A stretch of 64,000 bases of DNA from Roseovarius tolerans (GCF_900109855.1 NZ_FOBO01000016.1:31893-95892), one strand, 5' to 3'; counted from the first letter of the stretch, positions 9,379 through 18,473 are shown. Notes: a model not told the origin generated them from the letters alone. Translations and numbers: made by a program.

Positions 9379-10101
9379 TCACCGCGCCAGAACGTAACTA
9401 TGGATCGAGAAGACACAGGCCCGCGTCTCGGGAAGGCGCAGCACACATTGCCGCTCGGTCCGCAGATAGGGCAAGTCCGCGGTCTCGCTCGGCTGCACGC
9501 GAGAGCGCGGTTGGTGTAGCACCGCATCAGCATAGTTGAGCGCGTTGAACCGCCAGAGCGGGCGGCCTGGCTGCACGCCGTCAAAAAGCCGCTGCACCCG
9601 CCGCGCGATGCCGTCGTCATATTCGGGTACCGGCACATGAATCCCGGTCAGGGGGCGGCCGATCTTTTCAGCCAGCCGCCAGCTTGCCGGAAAACACAGC
9701 ACCGCCGCGCTCAGAACATGCTCATCGCCACGCTTTTCCAGCAGGCACAGATCCTCCTGCACCAGATGCCCCAGCGTGCCCATCGGATCATCGCGGTCGA
9801 TGGGCACGGTCACACCATCGGGCCGCCGCACCTCTTTTGCGGAAATGACGTAGCCCACAGCATTCTCTGCCAGCCAATCCAGCACATATTGCAAAAGCTC
9901 GGCCGTCGCAGGCCACGCCCCGTCGGTCACGGCCAGTACATCATCGCGCCGCTCCGACAATAACCGCGCACGTTCGGCCATTTGCGCGCCGAATGCCTCG
10001 TCCACCAACAGCCACTCCGCCATATCAAGCGGCGCGATCCCCGGCAGCGGGCGCTTGGCCTCCACGTCATAGGGCAGGCGTTTCTGCAATATCTCCGTCA
10101 T
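9379..10101 (-). CDS. DUF3445 protein (haem-dependent oxidative N-demethylase family)
   Basis: 240 residues. The sequence matches the DUF3445 pattern: an N-terminal LPY…KRPLPGIAPLD segment, a long helix region, the central HLVQEDLCLLEKRGDEHVLSAAVLCFP block, the RPLTGIHVPVP motif and the C-terminal RTERQCVLRLPETRACVFSIHSYV stretch. Members of this family bind haem and at least one is an oxidative demethylase of methylated amines; whether this protein has that activity is an inference. The ATG at 10101 overlaps the stop of the upstream DUF6314 gene as ATGA, so the two are translationally coupled. Confidence 0.82.
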   Translation of the reverse strand: MTEILQKRLPYDVEAKRPLPGIAPLDMAEWLLVDEAFGAQMAERARLLSERRDDVLAVTDGAWPATAELLQYVLDWLAENAVGYVISAKEVRRPDGVTVPIDRDDPMGTLGHLVQEDLCLLEKRGDEHVLSAAVLCFPASWRLAEKIGRPLTGIHVPVPEYDDGIARRVQRLFDGVQPGRPLWRFNALNYADAVLHQPRSRVQPSETADLPYLRTERQCVLRLPETRACVFSIHSYVLAR

Positions 10102-10505
10102 TCTGCCTCCGATCTGTAGCGTGTCACCATGCGGTAATCCTTGCGCGGGCCGTGCACCCGCCATGTCACGGTGAACTCCGGCCAATTGCCAAAATCATAG
10201 AAGCCATCATACTGATCCGGGTCGCACCAATGCGCAGTCTCGCCGCCCTCGGGTGGCACATGATGGAAAAACCTCCCATCCTCGAAAGTCACCGCCAGAT
10301 CGCTGCCCCAATGATACCGCCGCTCCACCTGCATCGGCGCATGGCCCTCGATCCGCATCTCGCCGGTCTCGGTATAGGCCAGCCCCGCGTCATCAGACAT
10401 CCAGAGCGCGCGCCCCGTAACGGTGGCCCTGCGCCCATCTGCCTCGACCACTTCGCGGGTGAAACCCCACGCCCCCTCGAAATCCTGCAATCGCCTTGGC
10501 CGCAT
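10098..10505 (-). CDS. DUF6314 family protein
   Basis: 135 residues, soluble and without signal peptide. The pattern DFEGAWGFTREV … GRALWMSDDAGLAYTETGEMRI … RRYHWG … FEDGRFFHHV … HWCDPDQYDGFYDF … WRVHGPRKDYRMVTRY is that of the small Rhodobacterales family I know as DUF6314, likely a compact beta-barrel (lipocalin-like) fold. Its function is unknown. It is the first gene of a two-gene unit with the DUF3445 protein and overlaps it by 4 bases, suggesting that the two act together. Confidence 0.75.
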   Translation of the reverse strand: MRPRRLQDFEGAWGFTREVVEADGRRATVTGRALWMSDDAGLAYTETGEMRIEGHAPMQVERRYHWGSDLAVTFEDGRFFHHVPPEGGETAHWCDPDQYDGFYDFGNWPEFTVTWRVHGPRKDYRMVTRYRSEAE

Positions 10506-10593
10506 GCGCCGCTTGCCCCCGCCTTGCCGTGCTGTCCCTTAGCCACTACAAGCGCGCTCAACCGCTTTCCATACCAATCTGCAAGGACCGCCG

Positions 10594-11901
10594 ATGATTC
10601 CCCGCTATTCCCGCCCCGATATGGTCGCCATCTGGGAGCCCGCCACCAAATTCCGCATCTGGTACGAGATCGAGGCGCATGCCTGCGACGCCATGGCCGA
10701 TCTGGGCGTGATCCCGCGCGAGAACGCCGAAGCCGTCTGGAAAGCCAAGGCTGTGGAGTTCGACGTTGCCCGCATCGACGAGATCGAGGCCGAGACCAAG
10801 CATGACGTGATCGCCTTTCTCACTCACCTGGCCGAGCATGTGGGCAGCGACGAGGCCCGGTTCGTGCATCAGGGCATGACCTCGTCGGACGTGCTCGACA
10901 CCTGTTTCAACATTCAGCTGACGCGGGCCGCCGATATCCTGATCGCGGATATGGAGGGATTGCTCGCGGCATTGAAACGCCGCGCGTTCGAGCACAAGGA
11001 CACAATCCGCATCGGGCGCAGCCACGGCATCCATGCCGAGCCGACCACGATGGGGCTGACCTTCGCGCGCTTCTACGCCGAGATGGACCGCAACCTCACC
11101 CGCCTGCGCACCGCGCGCGACGAGATCGCGACCGGGGCCATCTCGGGCGCCGTGGGCACTTTCGCCAATGTCGATCCGCGGGTTGAGGAACATGTCTGCG
11201 CGCAGCTTGGCCTCGCGCCCGAACCGATCAGCACGCAGGTCATCCCGCGCGACCGCCACGCGGCCTTTTTCGCCGCGCTTGGCGTCGTGGCCAGCAGCAT
11301 CGAGAACGTCGCCACCGAAATCCGCCACATGCAGCGCACCGAGGTGCTGGAGGCGGCAGAATTCTTCTCGATGGGGCAAAAGGGCTCGTCGGCGATGCCG
11401 CACAAGAAGAACCCGGTGCTGACCGAGAACCTGACGGGGCTTGCCCGCCTCGTGCGCATGACTGTGGTGCCCGCAATGGAAAACGTGGCGCTTTGGCACG
11501 AGCGCGACATCTCGCATTCCTCGGTCGAGCGCAATATCGGCCCCGATGCCACGATCACCCTCGATTTCGCCCTCGCGCGGCTGACCAATGTCATCGACAA
11601 GCTGATCGTCTATCCCGACAACATGCTGGCCAACATGAACAAATTCCCCGGACTCGTAATGAGCCAACGGGTGCTTCTGGCCCTTACGCAGGCCGGTGTC
11701 AGCCGCGAGGACGCCTACCGCCTCGTACAGCGCAACGCGCTCAAGGTCTGGGAGACGGGCTGCGACTTCAAGACCGAGTTGCTGAATGACACGGAAGTCA
11801 CGGCGGCGCTGTCACCTGCGCAAATTGATGAAAAATTCGACTTGTCCTATCACACCAAGCATGTCGACACGATATTTGGCCGGGTTTTCGGGGAATCGTG
11901 A
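10594..11901 (+). CDS. purB: Adenylosuccinate lyase
   Basis: 435 residues, full length. It cleaves SAICAR and adenylosuccinate to release fumarate in purine synthesis. The fumarase/aspartase superfamily signature GSSAMPHKKNPV lies near residue 270, with HQGMTSSDVLDT and RSHGIHAEPTTMG supplying the other active-site regions. The N-terminus MIPRYSRPDMVAIW is typical for PurB. AAGGACCGCCG precedes the ATG. The gene stands alone, as often seen in Rhodobacteraceae. Confidence 0.97.
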   Translation: MIPRYSRPDMVAIWEPATKFRIWYEIEAHACDAMADLGVIPRENAEAVWKAKAVEFDVARIDEIEAETKHDVIAFLTHLAEHVGSDEARFVHQGMTSSDVLDTCFNIQLTRAADILIADMEGLLAALKRRAFEHKDTIRIGRSHGIHAEPTTMGLTFARFYAEMDRNLTRLRTARDEIATGAISGAVGTFANVDPRVEEHVCAQLGLAPEPISTQVIPRDRHAAFFAALGVVASSIENVATEIRHMQRTEVLEAAEFFSMGQKGSSAMPHKKNPVLTENLTGLARLVRMTVVPAMENVALWHERDISHSSVERNIGPDATITLDFALARLTNVIDKLIVYPDNMLANMNKFPGLVMSQRVLLALTQAGVSREDAYRLVQRNALKVWETGCDFKTELLNDTEVTAALSPAQIDEKFDLSYHTKHVDTIFGRVFGES

Positions 11902-11926
11902 TATAATATGACCCTGTCCAACAGGG
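11902..11926 (+). promoter_or_regulatory. Perfect -10 box and hairpin covering the ribosome site of the small secreted protein
   Basis: TATAAT (11902-11907) overlaps the purB stop region. CCCTGT (11912-11917) and ACAGGG (11921-11926) form a 6-bp hairpin with a 3-base loop, and the last three bases begin the GGGAG Shine-Dalgarno (11924-11928) of the gene at 11936. A clear -35 box is not seen. The hairpin could limit translation. Confidence 0.5.
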
Positions 11927-11935
11927 AGACATATC

Positions 11936-12094
11936 ATGAAGTTGAAATTCGGACTTGCCGCCCTCGCCCTCGTCGCGATGCCGTCACTGGCCATGGCGGC
12001 CTGCAGTTACGGCAAGGAGAAGCAGGCGTTTTCCTGCGCCCAAGGCTCCATCTGGGATAGCGCGACCAATACTTGCGTGCCCACATCGAGCTGA
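11936..12094 (+). CDS. Tiny secreted three-cysteine protein, chitin-binding-like
   Basis: 52 residues. A signal peptide (MKLKFGLAALALVAMPSLAMA) is followed by a mature peptide of about 31 residues with three cysteines in the order CSYG…FSCAQGSIWDSATNTCV. The CxxG(S/T)xWD…C pattern is like one half of a peritrophin/CBM14 module. The start is supported by GGGAG 7 bases before the ATG. An odd number of cysteines suggests a dimer or a free thiol. Short proteins of this form occur in many Rhodobacteraceae but I know of no assigned role. It lies alone between purB and a strong bidirectional terminator. Confidence 0.75.
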   Translation: MKLKFGLAALALVAMPSLAMAACSYGKEKQAFSCAQGSIWDSATNTCVPTSS

Positions 12095-12103
12095 TACAAA
12101 AAA

Positions 12104-12141
12104 GGGGCGGGATGATACCCCGCCCCTGCTTCATCTTTCCA
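12104..12141. terminator. Bidirectional terminator with GAGTATTT-family tail
   Basis: GGGGCGGG (12104-12111) pairs with CCCGCCCC (12119-12126). The A-run before it serves the minus-strand amidohydrolase gene, and the stem also ends the plus-strand small gene. The following CCCCTGCTTCATCTTTCCA (12123-12141) is identical to 44911-44929, next to the dmdA terminator, showing a shared repeat. Confidence 0.85.
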
Positions 12142-12166
12142 TAAACACGCAGCTACCTTGGCACGT

Positions 12167-13327
12167 TCAGGCTGGCATGCGCTCTTCGACAATACCCGCC
12201 CACCAGCTGCACCCGGCCGGAATGGCGTCGTCGTTGAAGTTGTAGTCGGGGTTGTGCACCATCGCCGTGTCACCATTGCCAACAAGGATATAGGCCCCGG
12301 GGCGTTCTTCCAGCATGAAGGCGAAATCCTCGCCGCCCATCACCAGCGGGGCCTCGGAACACGCGCCGCTCACCTTGGCCGCGACCGAGGCGGCAAAATC
12401 GGTCTGCTCCTCGTGATTGACCATCACCGGATAGCCTCGATGATAGGTCACCTCGGCCTGCCCGCCAAAGCCCGCCGCGACATGCTCGGAAATCGCGCGC
12501 AGGCGGCTCTCGGCCAGATCGCGCATCTCCGGGCTCATCGTGCGCACCGTGCCGCGCAAATGCACCGATTGCGGGATCACGTTGAACGCGTTCGAAGAGG
12601 TCTGGAATGAGGTGACCGAGACCACGACCTGATCTACCGGGTCGGCATTGCGGCTGGCGATGGTCTGCAACATCGTCACCATATGCGCGGCCATCACCGT
12701 GGGGTCGACCGTCTCCTGCGGCTTGGCGGCGTGGCCGCCCTTGCCGGTGATTTCGATATCGAACTGATCGGTCGCGGCGAAAAACGCGCCGGGACGGATG
12801 GCAAAGCTACCCACCGGACGGCCCGGCCAATTGTGCATGCCGTAGACCTCCTGAATGCCAAAACGCTCCATCATGCCATCGTCGCACATCGCCTTGCCGC
12901 CGGCGCCGCCCTCTTCGGCGGGCTGGAAGATCACCACGACGGTGCCGTCGAAATTACGTGTCTCGGCCAGATAGCGCGCGGCACCAAGCAGCATCGCGGT
13001 ATGCCCGTCATGCCCGCAGGCATGCATCGCGCCGGGGGTCTTGGAGGCATAGTCGACTCCGGTCGCCTCGTGGATGGGCAGCGCGTCCATATCGGCGCGC
13101 AGCCCGATCACCTTGCCCGAGCCGGTCGCCTTGCCCTTGATCACCCCCACCACGCCGGTGCGCCCGATGCCGGTCACGACCTCGTCACAGCCAAACGCCC
13201 CCAGCTTTTCAGCGACCAGCGCGCTGGTGCGGTGCGTCTCATAAAGGATCTCGGGATGGGCGTGGATATCGCGTCGCCATTCGGTGATGTCGCCATGCAA
13301 TTCGGCAAAACGGTTCTTGACGGGCAT
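12167..13327 (-). CDS. M20 family amidohydrolase (hippurate / N-acyl amino acid hydrolase type)
   Basis: 386 residues with two metal ions expected. The peptidase M20 pattern is clear: HAHPEILYETHRTS near the N-terminus, LRADMDALPI (first Asp ligand), MHACGHDGHTAMLLGAA, FQPAEEGGAGG (catalytic and metal Glu), VYGMHNWPG, and near the C-terminus MGGEDFAFM and VHNPDYNFND. These enzymes remove acyl groups from amino acids or related amides; the exact substrate cannot be read. The ATG at 13327 is preferred because AGGAGT precedes it by 7 bases; an upstream start at 13348 would lose that site. It is divergent from the helicase gene. Confidence 0.9.
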   Translation of the reverse strand: MPVKNRFAELHGDITEWRRDIHAHPEILYETHRTSALVAEKLGAFGCDEVVTGIGRTGVVGVIKGKATGSGKVIGLRADMDALPIHEATGVDYASKTPGAMHACGHDGHTAMLLGAARYLAETRNFDGTVVVIFQPAEEGGAGGKAMCDDGMMERFGIQEVYGMHNWPGRPVGSFAIRPGAFFAATDQFDIEITGKGGHAAKPQETVDPTVMAAHMVTMLQTIASRNADPVDQVVVSVTSFQTSSNAFNVIPQSVHLRGTVRTMSPEMRDLAESRLRAISEHVAAGFGGQAEVTYHRGYPVMVNHEEQTDFAASVAAKVSGACSEAPLVMGGEDFAFMLEERPGAYILVGNGDTAMVHNPDYNFNDDAIPAGCSWWAGIVEERMPA

Positions 13328-13488
13328 GCTCTGCACTCCTGTTCGCATTTCGGGATTGCCAGCAAGGTGGCGTATTCGCGCGGGGTCTACAAGGGGGGCG
13401 ATTTGCGATATACATTGGCGCGCGGCTCAGTTATGCGTCGCGGCTTGCGCCACGGGCGCACGACTCATGCTCAAGGCCCTTTTCTCTG

Positions 13489-15570
13489 ATGATCCCCCAG
13501 ACACTTTCCTCCGCTCTTGCCGCACGCGGCTATGACACGCTCACCCCCGTTCAGGAAGCCGTGACCGATGCAGCCCTCGGGCAGGCCGACCTTCTGGTTT
13601 CGGCGCAGACCGGCTCGGGCAAGACGGTCGGCTTCGGCCTCGCCATCGCTTCGACGCTGATGGGGGATGAGCCCCGGCTGCCCCCTGCCGCCGCGCCGCT
13701 TGCGCTGATCGTGGCACCCACGCGGGAACTGGCGCTCCAGGTGATGCGAGAGCTGAGCTGGCTCTATGCCGAAACCGGCGCGCGGCTGGTGTCCTGTGTG
13801 GGCGGCATGGATGCCCGCGACGAGCGGCGCGCGCTGGAGCGAGGCGCGCATATCGTGGTGGGCACGCCGGGGCGGCTGTGTGACCACATCAACCGTCGCG
13901 CTCTGGATATGACGTCCCTGCGCGCCGTGGTGCTGGACGAGGCCGACGAAATGCTCGATCTCGGGTTTCGCGAGGATCTCGAATTCATGCTGGCAGCGGC
14001 CCCCGAGGGGCGGCGCACGCTGATGTTCTCGGCCACCGTGCCGCCGATGATCGCCAAGCTGGCCGAAAAATTCCAGCGTGACGCGCAGCGCGTGACCACT
14101 CTGGGCGGCGGCAAGCAGCACAGCGATATTGCCTATCAGGCGCTGCGGGTTGCCCCGCAGGATGCCGAGGGCGCGGTGATCAACCTGCTGCGCTATCACA
14201 ATGCGCAGAATGCCATCGTCTTCGCCAATACCCGCGCCATGGTGGCGCGGCTGACCGCGCGGCTGGCCAATCGCGGCTTTGCCGTGGTGTCGCTCTCGGG
14301 TGAGCTCAGCCAATCCGAGCGCACCCATGCGCTTCAGGCGATGCGCGACGGGCGGGCACGCGTCTGCGTCGCCACCGATGTCGCCGCGCGCGGCATTGAT
14401 TTGCCCAATCTCGATCTGGTCATCCATGCCGAACTGCCCACGAATTCCGAAGGGCTGCTGCACCGCTCGGGCCGCACGGGCCGGGCGGGACGCAAGGGCG
14501 TCTCGGCGCTGATCGTGCCGGTGAAAGCGGTAAAGAAGGCCGAACGCCTGCTGAAATTCGCCAAGATCACGGCAGAATGGACCACCCCGCCCACAGCACA
14601 GGATATTGAGGCGCAGGACCGCGCACGGCTTCTGGCCGACCCGGTCTGGTCCGAGGCCCCGTCCGAGACCGAAACCGCCTTTGCCGACGAACTCCTGACG
14701 CTGCACAGCCCGCAAGAGATCGCCGCCGCCTATCTGCGGCTCTATCAGTCCCGCTGGTCCGCGCCTGAAGATCTGAGCCCGCCCGACGCGGCCCCTCCGG
14801 CACGCGAGCGCACAGCCTTCGGGCCGAGCACATGGTTCGCGCTCTCGGTCGGGGCCGGCGACCGGGCCGAGGCGCGCTGGCTTCTGCCGCTCCTGTGCCG
14901 CGCCGGAAACCTGGACAAATCTGCCATCGGCGCGATCCGGGTGCAGGACAAGGAAACCTTCGTCGAGTTGTCCGACGCGGCAGTACCCGGTTTTCAAAGC
15001 GCGCTCGGAGCAGATGGCGCGCTTGACGAAGGGATCACCGCGCGCAAGATCGACGGCGCCCCCGATCTGGGCCCTGCCCCACGCGCCCCGCGCGAGGAAC
15101 GGGACACGCGCGCGCCACGCCCAGACCGTGCCCCGCGTGGCAAGGACACCTCCCGCCCCGCGCCCAAACCGCGCGCTCGACCGGCCCCCAAGCCTGATCG
15201 TCTGGAAAAGGCAGTCGAGAGCGGCGCGGTGACGCCCGCGCGCAAGCCCCGGTCAGATGCGCCTAAACCGGCGGAGAAAAAGCCATGGGCCGACAAGAAG
15301 CCGGGCAAACCCGCTTATGACAAGAAGCCCGGCAAGCCGGGGGCCAAGCCGTTTGACAAGCCGAAGGCCAAACCCGCGCCGCGCCCCGAGGCCCCTGCCG
15401 CCCCGGCCAAACCCAAACCCAATCTAGCCGCTGACACCTCCAAACGCTTCATGCCGCCGGGCAAGCCTGGGAAACCCGGCAAGCCGGGTAAACCCAAAGC
15501 CAAAGGCGCACCGGCCAAGTCACGGGCCGGGTTCGGCGGCAGCACGCCACCGAAGCGGCGCAAACCGTGA
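13489..15570 (+). CDS. DEAD-box RNA helicase with DbpA-like C-terminal domain
   Basis: 693 residues. The helicase core shows the Q-motif region (YDTLTPVQEAV), Walker A AQTGSGKT, TPGRL, DEADEM, SAT and the C-terminal HRSGRTGRAG. A region around residues 440-520 (STWFALSVGAGDRAEARWLLPLLCR…IRVQDKETFVEL) fits the DbpA RNA-binding domain, which in other bacteria binds 23S rRNA during ribosome assembly. The last 170 residues are a Lys/Pro/Ala-rich disordered tail with PGKPGKPGKPG repeats, likely RNA-binding. A role in ribosome assembly or cold adaptation is inferred. Confidence 0.9.
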   Translation: MIPQTLSSALAARGYDTLTPVQEAVTDAALGQADLLVSAQTGSGKTVGFGLAIASTLMGDEPRLPPAAAPLALIVAPTRELALQVMRELSWLYAETGARLVSCVGGMDARDERRALERGAHIVVGTPGRLCDHINRRALDMTSLRAVVLDEADEMLDLGFREDLEFMLAAAPEGRRTLMFSATVPPMIAKLAEKFQRDAQRVTTLGGGKQHSDIAYQALRVAPQDAEGAVINLLRYHNAQNAIVFANTRAMVARLTARLANRGFAVVSLSGELSQSERTHALQAMRDGRARVCVATDVAARGIDLPNLDLVIHAELPTNSEGLLHRSGRTGRAGRKGVSALIVPVKAVKKAERLLKFAKITAEWTTPPTAQDIEAQDRARLLADPVWSEAPSETETAFADELLTLHSPQEIAAAYLRLYQSRWSAPEDLSPPDAAPPARERTAFGPSTWFALSVGAGDRAEARWLLPLLCRAGNLDKSAIGAIRVQDKETFVELSDAAVPGFQSALGADGALDEGITARKIDGAPDLGPAPRAPREERDTRAPRPDRAPRGKDTSRPAPKPRARPAPKPDRLEKAVESGAVTPARKPRSDAPKPAEKKPWADKKPGKPAYDKKPGKPGAKPFDKPKAKPAPRPEAPAAPAKPKPNLAADTSKRFMPPGKPGKPGKPGKPKAKGAPAKSRAGFGGSTPPKRRKP

Positions 15571-15656
15571 GATAGAGTGCACGGTGAAAGACGGTCTGAA
15601 GCGGTCACCCGGTTGAAGCACCCGCGCGCTACACGGCCGTAAGGCTGGCGCGCTTG

Positions 15657-17306
15657 CTACCCCGCCATCAACGCCCGCGCCGCCGCGCGGGCCTCTTCGG
15701 TGACCCGGTCCCCCGAAAGCATCCGCGCGACTTCGTCGATGCGATCCTGCCCGGTCATCGCGCGGACGGTCGAGAGTGTCATCTCATCCTCAACACGTTT
15801 CTCGACGCGCCAGTGATGCGTGCCGCGCGCGGCAACCTGCGGGGAATGGGTGACCACCAGAACCTGACCGCCATCGGCCAACTGCGCCAACCTGCGGCCG
15901 ACGGCATCTGCCGTGGCCCCGCCGACGCCCCGGTCGATCTCGTCGAAGATCATGGTAAGGCCGCTGTCAGTGCCAGTCAGACAGACCTTGAGGGCCAGAA
16001 GAAATCTACTGAGTTCGCCGCCCGAAGCGATCTTGTTCAAGGGCCCAGAGGGTGCGCCGGGGTTGGTGGCAACGGTAAAGGTCACCTCGTCACGGCCCGT
16101 GGGGCCGGGCTCTGCAGGCCTGATGGCGGTGGTGAAGATCGCGCGCTCCATCTTGAGGGGCGCCAACTCCTCCATCACAGCCTTATCAAGCGCGTGCGCC
16201 GCCGCGTGACGCGCGGTGTTCAGCACCCCAGCCTCGGTGTCGTAAGCGCAACCCGCCGCCTCGAGCGCCGCCCGCAGGTTTGCCAGATCGGCATCACCTG
16301 CATCGAGTGCTGCGATCTGTTCGCGCAGGTCTCCGGCAAAGGTGCCCAGATCATCGGGCAACACCCCATGTTTACGGGCAAGGGCACGGATGGCGAAGAG
16401 ACGCTCCTCGGCCTGCTCCAGTTCCAGCGGATCAAAGCTCATCGCCTCAAGCGCACGCTCCACCCCGCGCCCAGCTTCGTCGAGTTCCACGAGCGCGCGG
16501 CCAAGGGCGACGACGGGACCGTCGAGCGCACCTTCCGCCTGATCGGACACCCCTTCCAGCCAGCGCAAGGCATCACCCGCCGCGCCTTCGGCACCGTCCG
16601 AACCAATGAGCGTCGCGGCGCGCGCGATATCCTCGCGGATGCGCTCGGCCCCCTGCATCAATCGGCGGCGGATATCCAGTTCCGCCTCCTCGCCCGGCTG
16701 CGGATCGAGCGCGTCGAGTTCCTTGACGGCGTGGCGCAGGAAATCCTCCTCAGCACGCACTTTTTCCAATTCAATCTCGGCCTCTTCCAATGCCTTGCGT
16801 GCCTTGGACCGGGCACTCCATGCTGCGCGCACCGCATCACGCTGAGGCCCAAGGCGGCCGTAGGTGTCGAGCATGTCGCGGTGACCTCTGGGGTCGAGCA
16901 GCCCGCGATCATCCTGTTGACCGTGCAATTCCACCAGCGTTTCAGACAGCCGACGCAGCACCTCGCCCGAGGCGCGGCGGTCATTGACCCAGGCGGTCTT
17001 GCGCCCATCGGCTGTGTTGACCCGCCGCAGGATCAACTCGTCGCTGTCGGGAAAACCCGCGTCCTCCAGAACCGCGCGCGCGGGATGACCAGGGGCGAGA
17101 TCAAACACCGCAACGACCTCTCCGCGCTCGGCCCCGGCGCGAACGAGATCGGCCCGGCCGCGCCAGCCCAGCACGAACCCGAGGCTGTCCAGAAGGATGG
17201 ATTTGCCAGCCCCGGTTTCACCGGTCAGCACGTTGAGGCCTGGCTGAAAGCTTAGTTCAAGCCGGTCAATGATCAGCATATCGCGGATTTCAAGCGCGCC
17301 CAGCAT
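15657..17306 (-). CDS. recN: DNA repair protein RecN
   Basis: An SMC-like ATPase of double-strand-break repair, 549 residues from the ATG at 17306 (a GTG three codons upstream is possible). Walker A is GETGAGKSILLDSL near residue 34. A long coiled-coil-rich middle (about 150-370) separates it from the C-terminal ABC signature (ASGGELSRFLLALKV) and Walker B (IFDEIDRGVGG). RecN collects broken ends and acts with RecA. It lies 39 bases after bamD on the same strand, the usual alphaproteobacterial order bamD-recN, and may be cotranscribed with it. Confidence 0.96.
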   Translation of the reverse strand: MLGALEIRDMLIIDRLELSFQPGLNVLTGETGAGKSILLDSLGFVLGWRGRADLVRAGAERGEVVAVFDLAPGHPARAVLEDAGFPDSDELILRRVNTADGRKTAWVNDRRASGEVLRRLSETLVELHGQQDDRGLLDPRGHRDMLDTYGRLGPQRDAVRAAWSARSKARKALEEAEIELEKVRAEEDFLRHAVKELDALDPQPGEEAELDIRRRLMQGAERIREDIARAATLIGSDGAEGAAGDALRWLEGVSDQAEGALDGPVVALGRALVELDEAGRGVERALEAMSFDPLELEQAEERLFAIRALARKHGVLPDDLGTFAGDLREQIAALDAGDADLANLRAALEAAGCAYDTEAGVLNTARHAAAHALDKAVMEELAPLKMERAIFTTAIRPAEPGPTGRDEVTFTVATNPGAPSGPLNKIASGGELSRFLLALKVCLTGTDSGLTMIFDEIDRGVGGATADAVGRRLAQLADGGQVLVVTHSPQVAARGTHHWRVEKRVEDEMTLSTVRAMTGQDRIDEVARMLSGDRVTEEARAAARALMAG

Positions 17307-17345
17307 CCAGTCCACCCGTCGGGCAGGGTATGTCCCCGCCGCCCT

Positions 17346-18194
17346 TTACAGCCAGCGCCCCTGAACCGTCTGACGATAAATCTGTCGCAGCCAGTTATCA
17401 CCCGCCGCCTCAAGCGTCAGGCCACGCCCGGTCAACAGCTTATAGCTGTCCTCGTACCACTCGGTGCTGCGGAAGTTATGGCCAAGAATGGCCCCTGCAG
17501 TACGCGCCTCATCGACGAGGCCAAGCGAGAGGTAGGATTCTACCAGCCGGTGCAACGCCTCCGCAGTATGCGTCGTGGTCTGGAAATCCTCGACCACAAC
17601 ACGGAACCTGTTGATCGCCGCCGGGAAATGATCGCGCTTGAGGTAATAGCGCCCGATCTCCATTTCCTTGGAGGCCAGATGATCGAAGGCAAGATCGAAT
17701 TTCAGGATCGAGGCATTGGCATATTCACTGTCGGGATAACGCTCAATCACCTCACGCAGAGACTGCAACGCCTGAAAGGTCAGACCTTGATCGCGCCCGA
17801 CCTCGTCGATCTGGTCATAATAGCTCAGCGCGAGAAGATACTGCGCATAGGCCGCGTCCTCATCGGTCGGGTAAAAGTCGATAAAGCGCTGTGCGGCGGC
17901 ACGGCTCTGCTCGTAATCCTTGTCCCGGTGATAGGCAAAGGCCTGCATGATCACCGCCCGTTTGGCGAGATCGGAATAGGGATAAAGCCGTTCGACCTCG
18001 GCAAAGCTCTTGGCGGCCAGAGCAGGATCGTTCTGCGCGAGATCGTATTCTCCGCGCTCGAAAATCTGCTGCGCGGTGTAATTCTCGTAATTCACCGTGC
18101 CGCGCTCGACGCTCTCTTTATCCCCGCATCCGGCCACCGCCAAAGCCACCAAGGCGGCACCGATCAGCGTGGCCCGGGACTTGCCCTTACTCAT
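17346..18194 (-). CDS. bamD: Outer membrane assembly lipoprotein BamD
   Basis: 282 residues. A lipoprotein signal with lipobox LAVAGC (lipidated Cys at about residue 23) is followed by tetratricopeptide-like repeats: YDLAQNDPALAAKSFAEVERLYPYSDLAKRA, a second repeat at FIDFYPTDEDAAYAQYLLALS and a third around VIERYPDSEYANAS. BamD is the essential lipoprotein of the Bam complex that inserts beta-barrel proteins. The start is the ATG before SKGKSR, since the upstream extension would bury the signal peptide. A 279-base gap separates it from ftsZ, the position where many relatives carry lpxC. Confidence 0.95.
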   Translation of the reverse strand: MSKGKSRATLIGAALVALAVAGCGDKESVERGTVNYENYTAQQIFERGEYDLAQNDPALAAKSFAEVERLYPYSDLAKRAVIMQAFAYHRDKDYEQSRAAAQRFIDFYPTDEDAAYAQYLLALSYYDQIDEVGRDQGLTFQALQSLREVIERYPDSEYANASILKFDLAFDHLASKEMEIGRYYLKRDHFPAAINRFRVVVEDFQTTTHTAEALHRLVESYLSLGLVDEARTAGAILGHNFRSTEWYEDSYKLLTGRGLTLEAAGDNWLRQIYRQTVQGRWL

Positions 18195-18473
18195 GCGCGT
18201 TCTCACTCCAGATTCCTGTAGGCGGGTCCAACCCCGCACGTTGCCTTGGTCCTAGCACAGAAATTTCCGGTGCAAAACGCCTTTGGCGCATTTCGCGGCG
18301 CATGCGTGTCAGGCGACTCACGAAATTTCACCTACATGCGCCCGGCTCCCGGCAAACAGGCGGCAATTTCGGCGTTGCATGCCTTTTCGCCCAACCCTGT
18401 GGCCCGTTTCGATCAATCAAAAAAGGGCCACCCTCATGGGCGGCCCTTGTTCTGGGGTTCCGTCGGCGAGAGG
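18195..18473. other. Intergenic region ftsZ-bamD (no lpxC)
   Basis: 279 bases with no credible gene on either strand. It holds the ftsZ terminator (18418-18448) and presumably the bamD promoter. In related genomes I recall lpxC in this position; no remnant is recognisable. Confidence 0.6.
18418..18448 (-). terminator. Rho-independent terminator of ftsZ
   Basis: Read on the minus strand, AAGGGCCG-CCC pairs with GGG-TGGCCCTT around ATGA, followed by a run of six T. It lies 26 bases beyond the ftsZ stop and ends the dcw cluster. Confidence 0.9.

Noticed and set aside
15654..17255. 533-codon open frame on the plus strand opposite recN
   Set aside because: Shadow of recN, with no motif and wrong composition.
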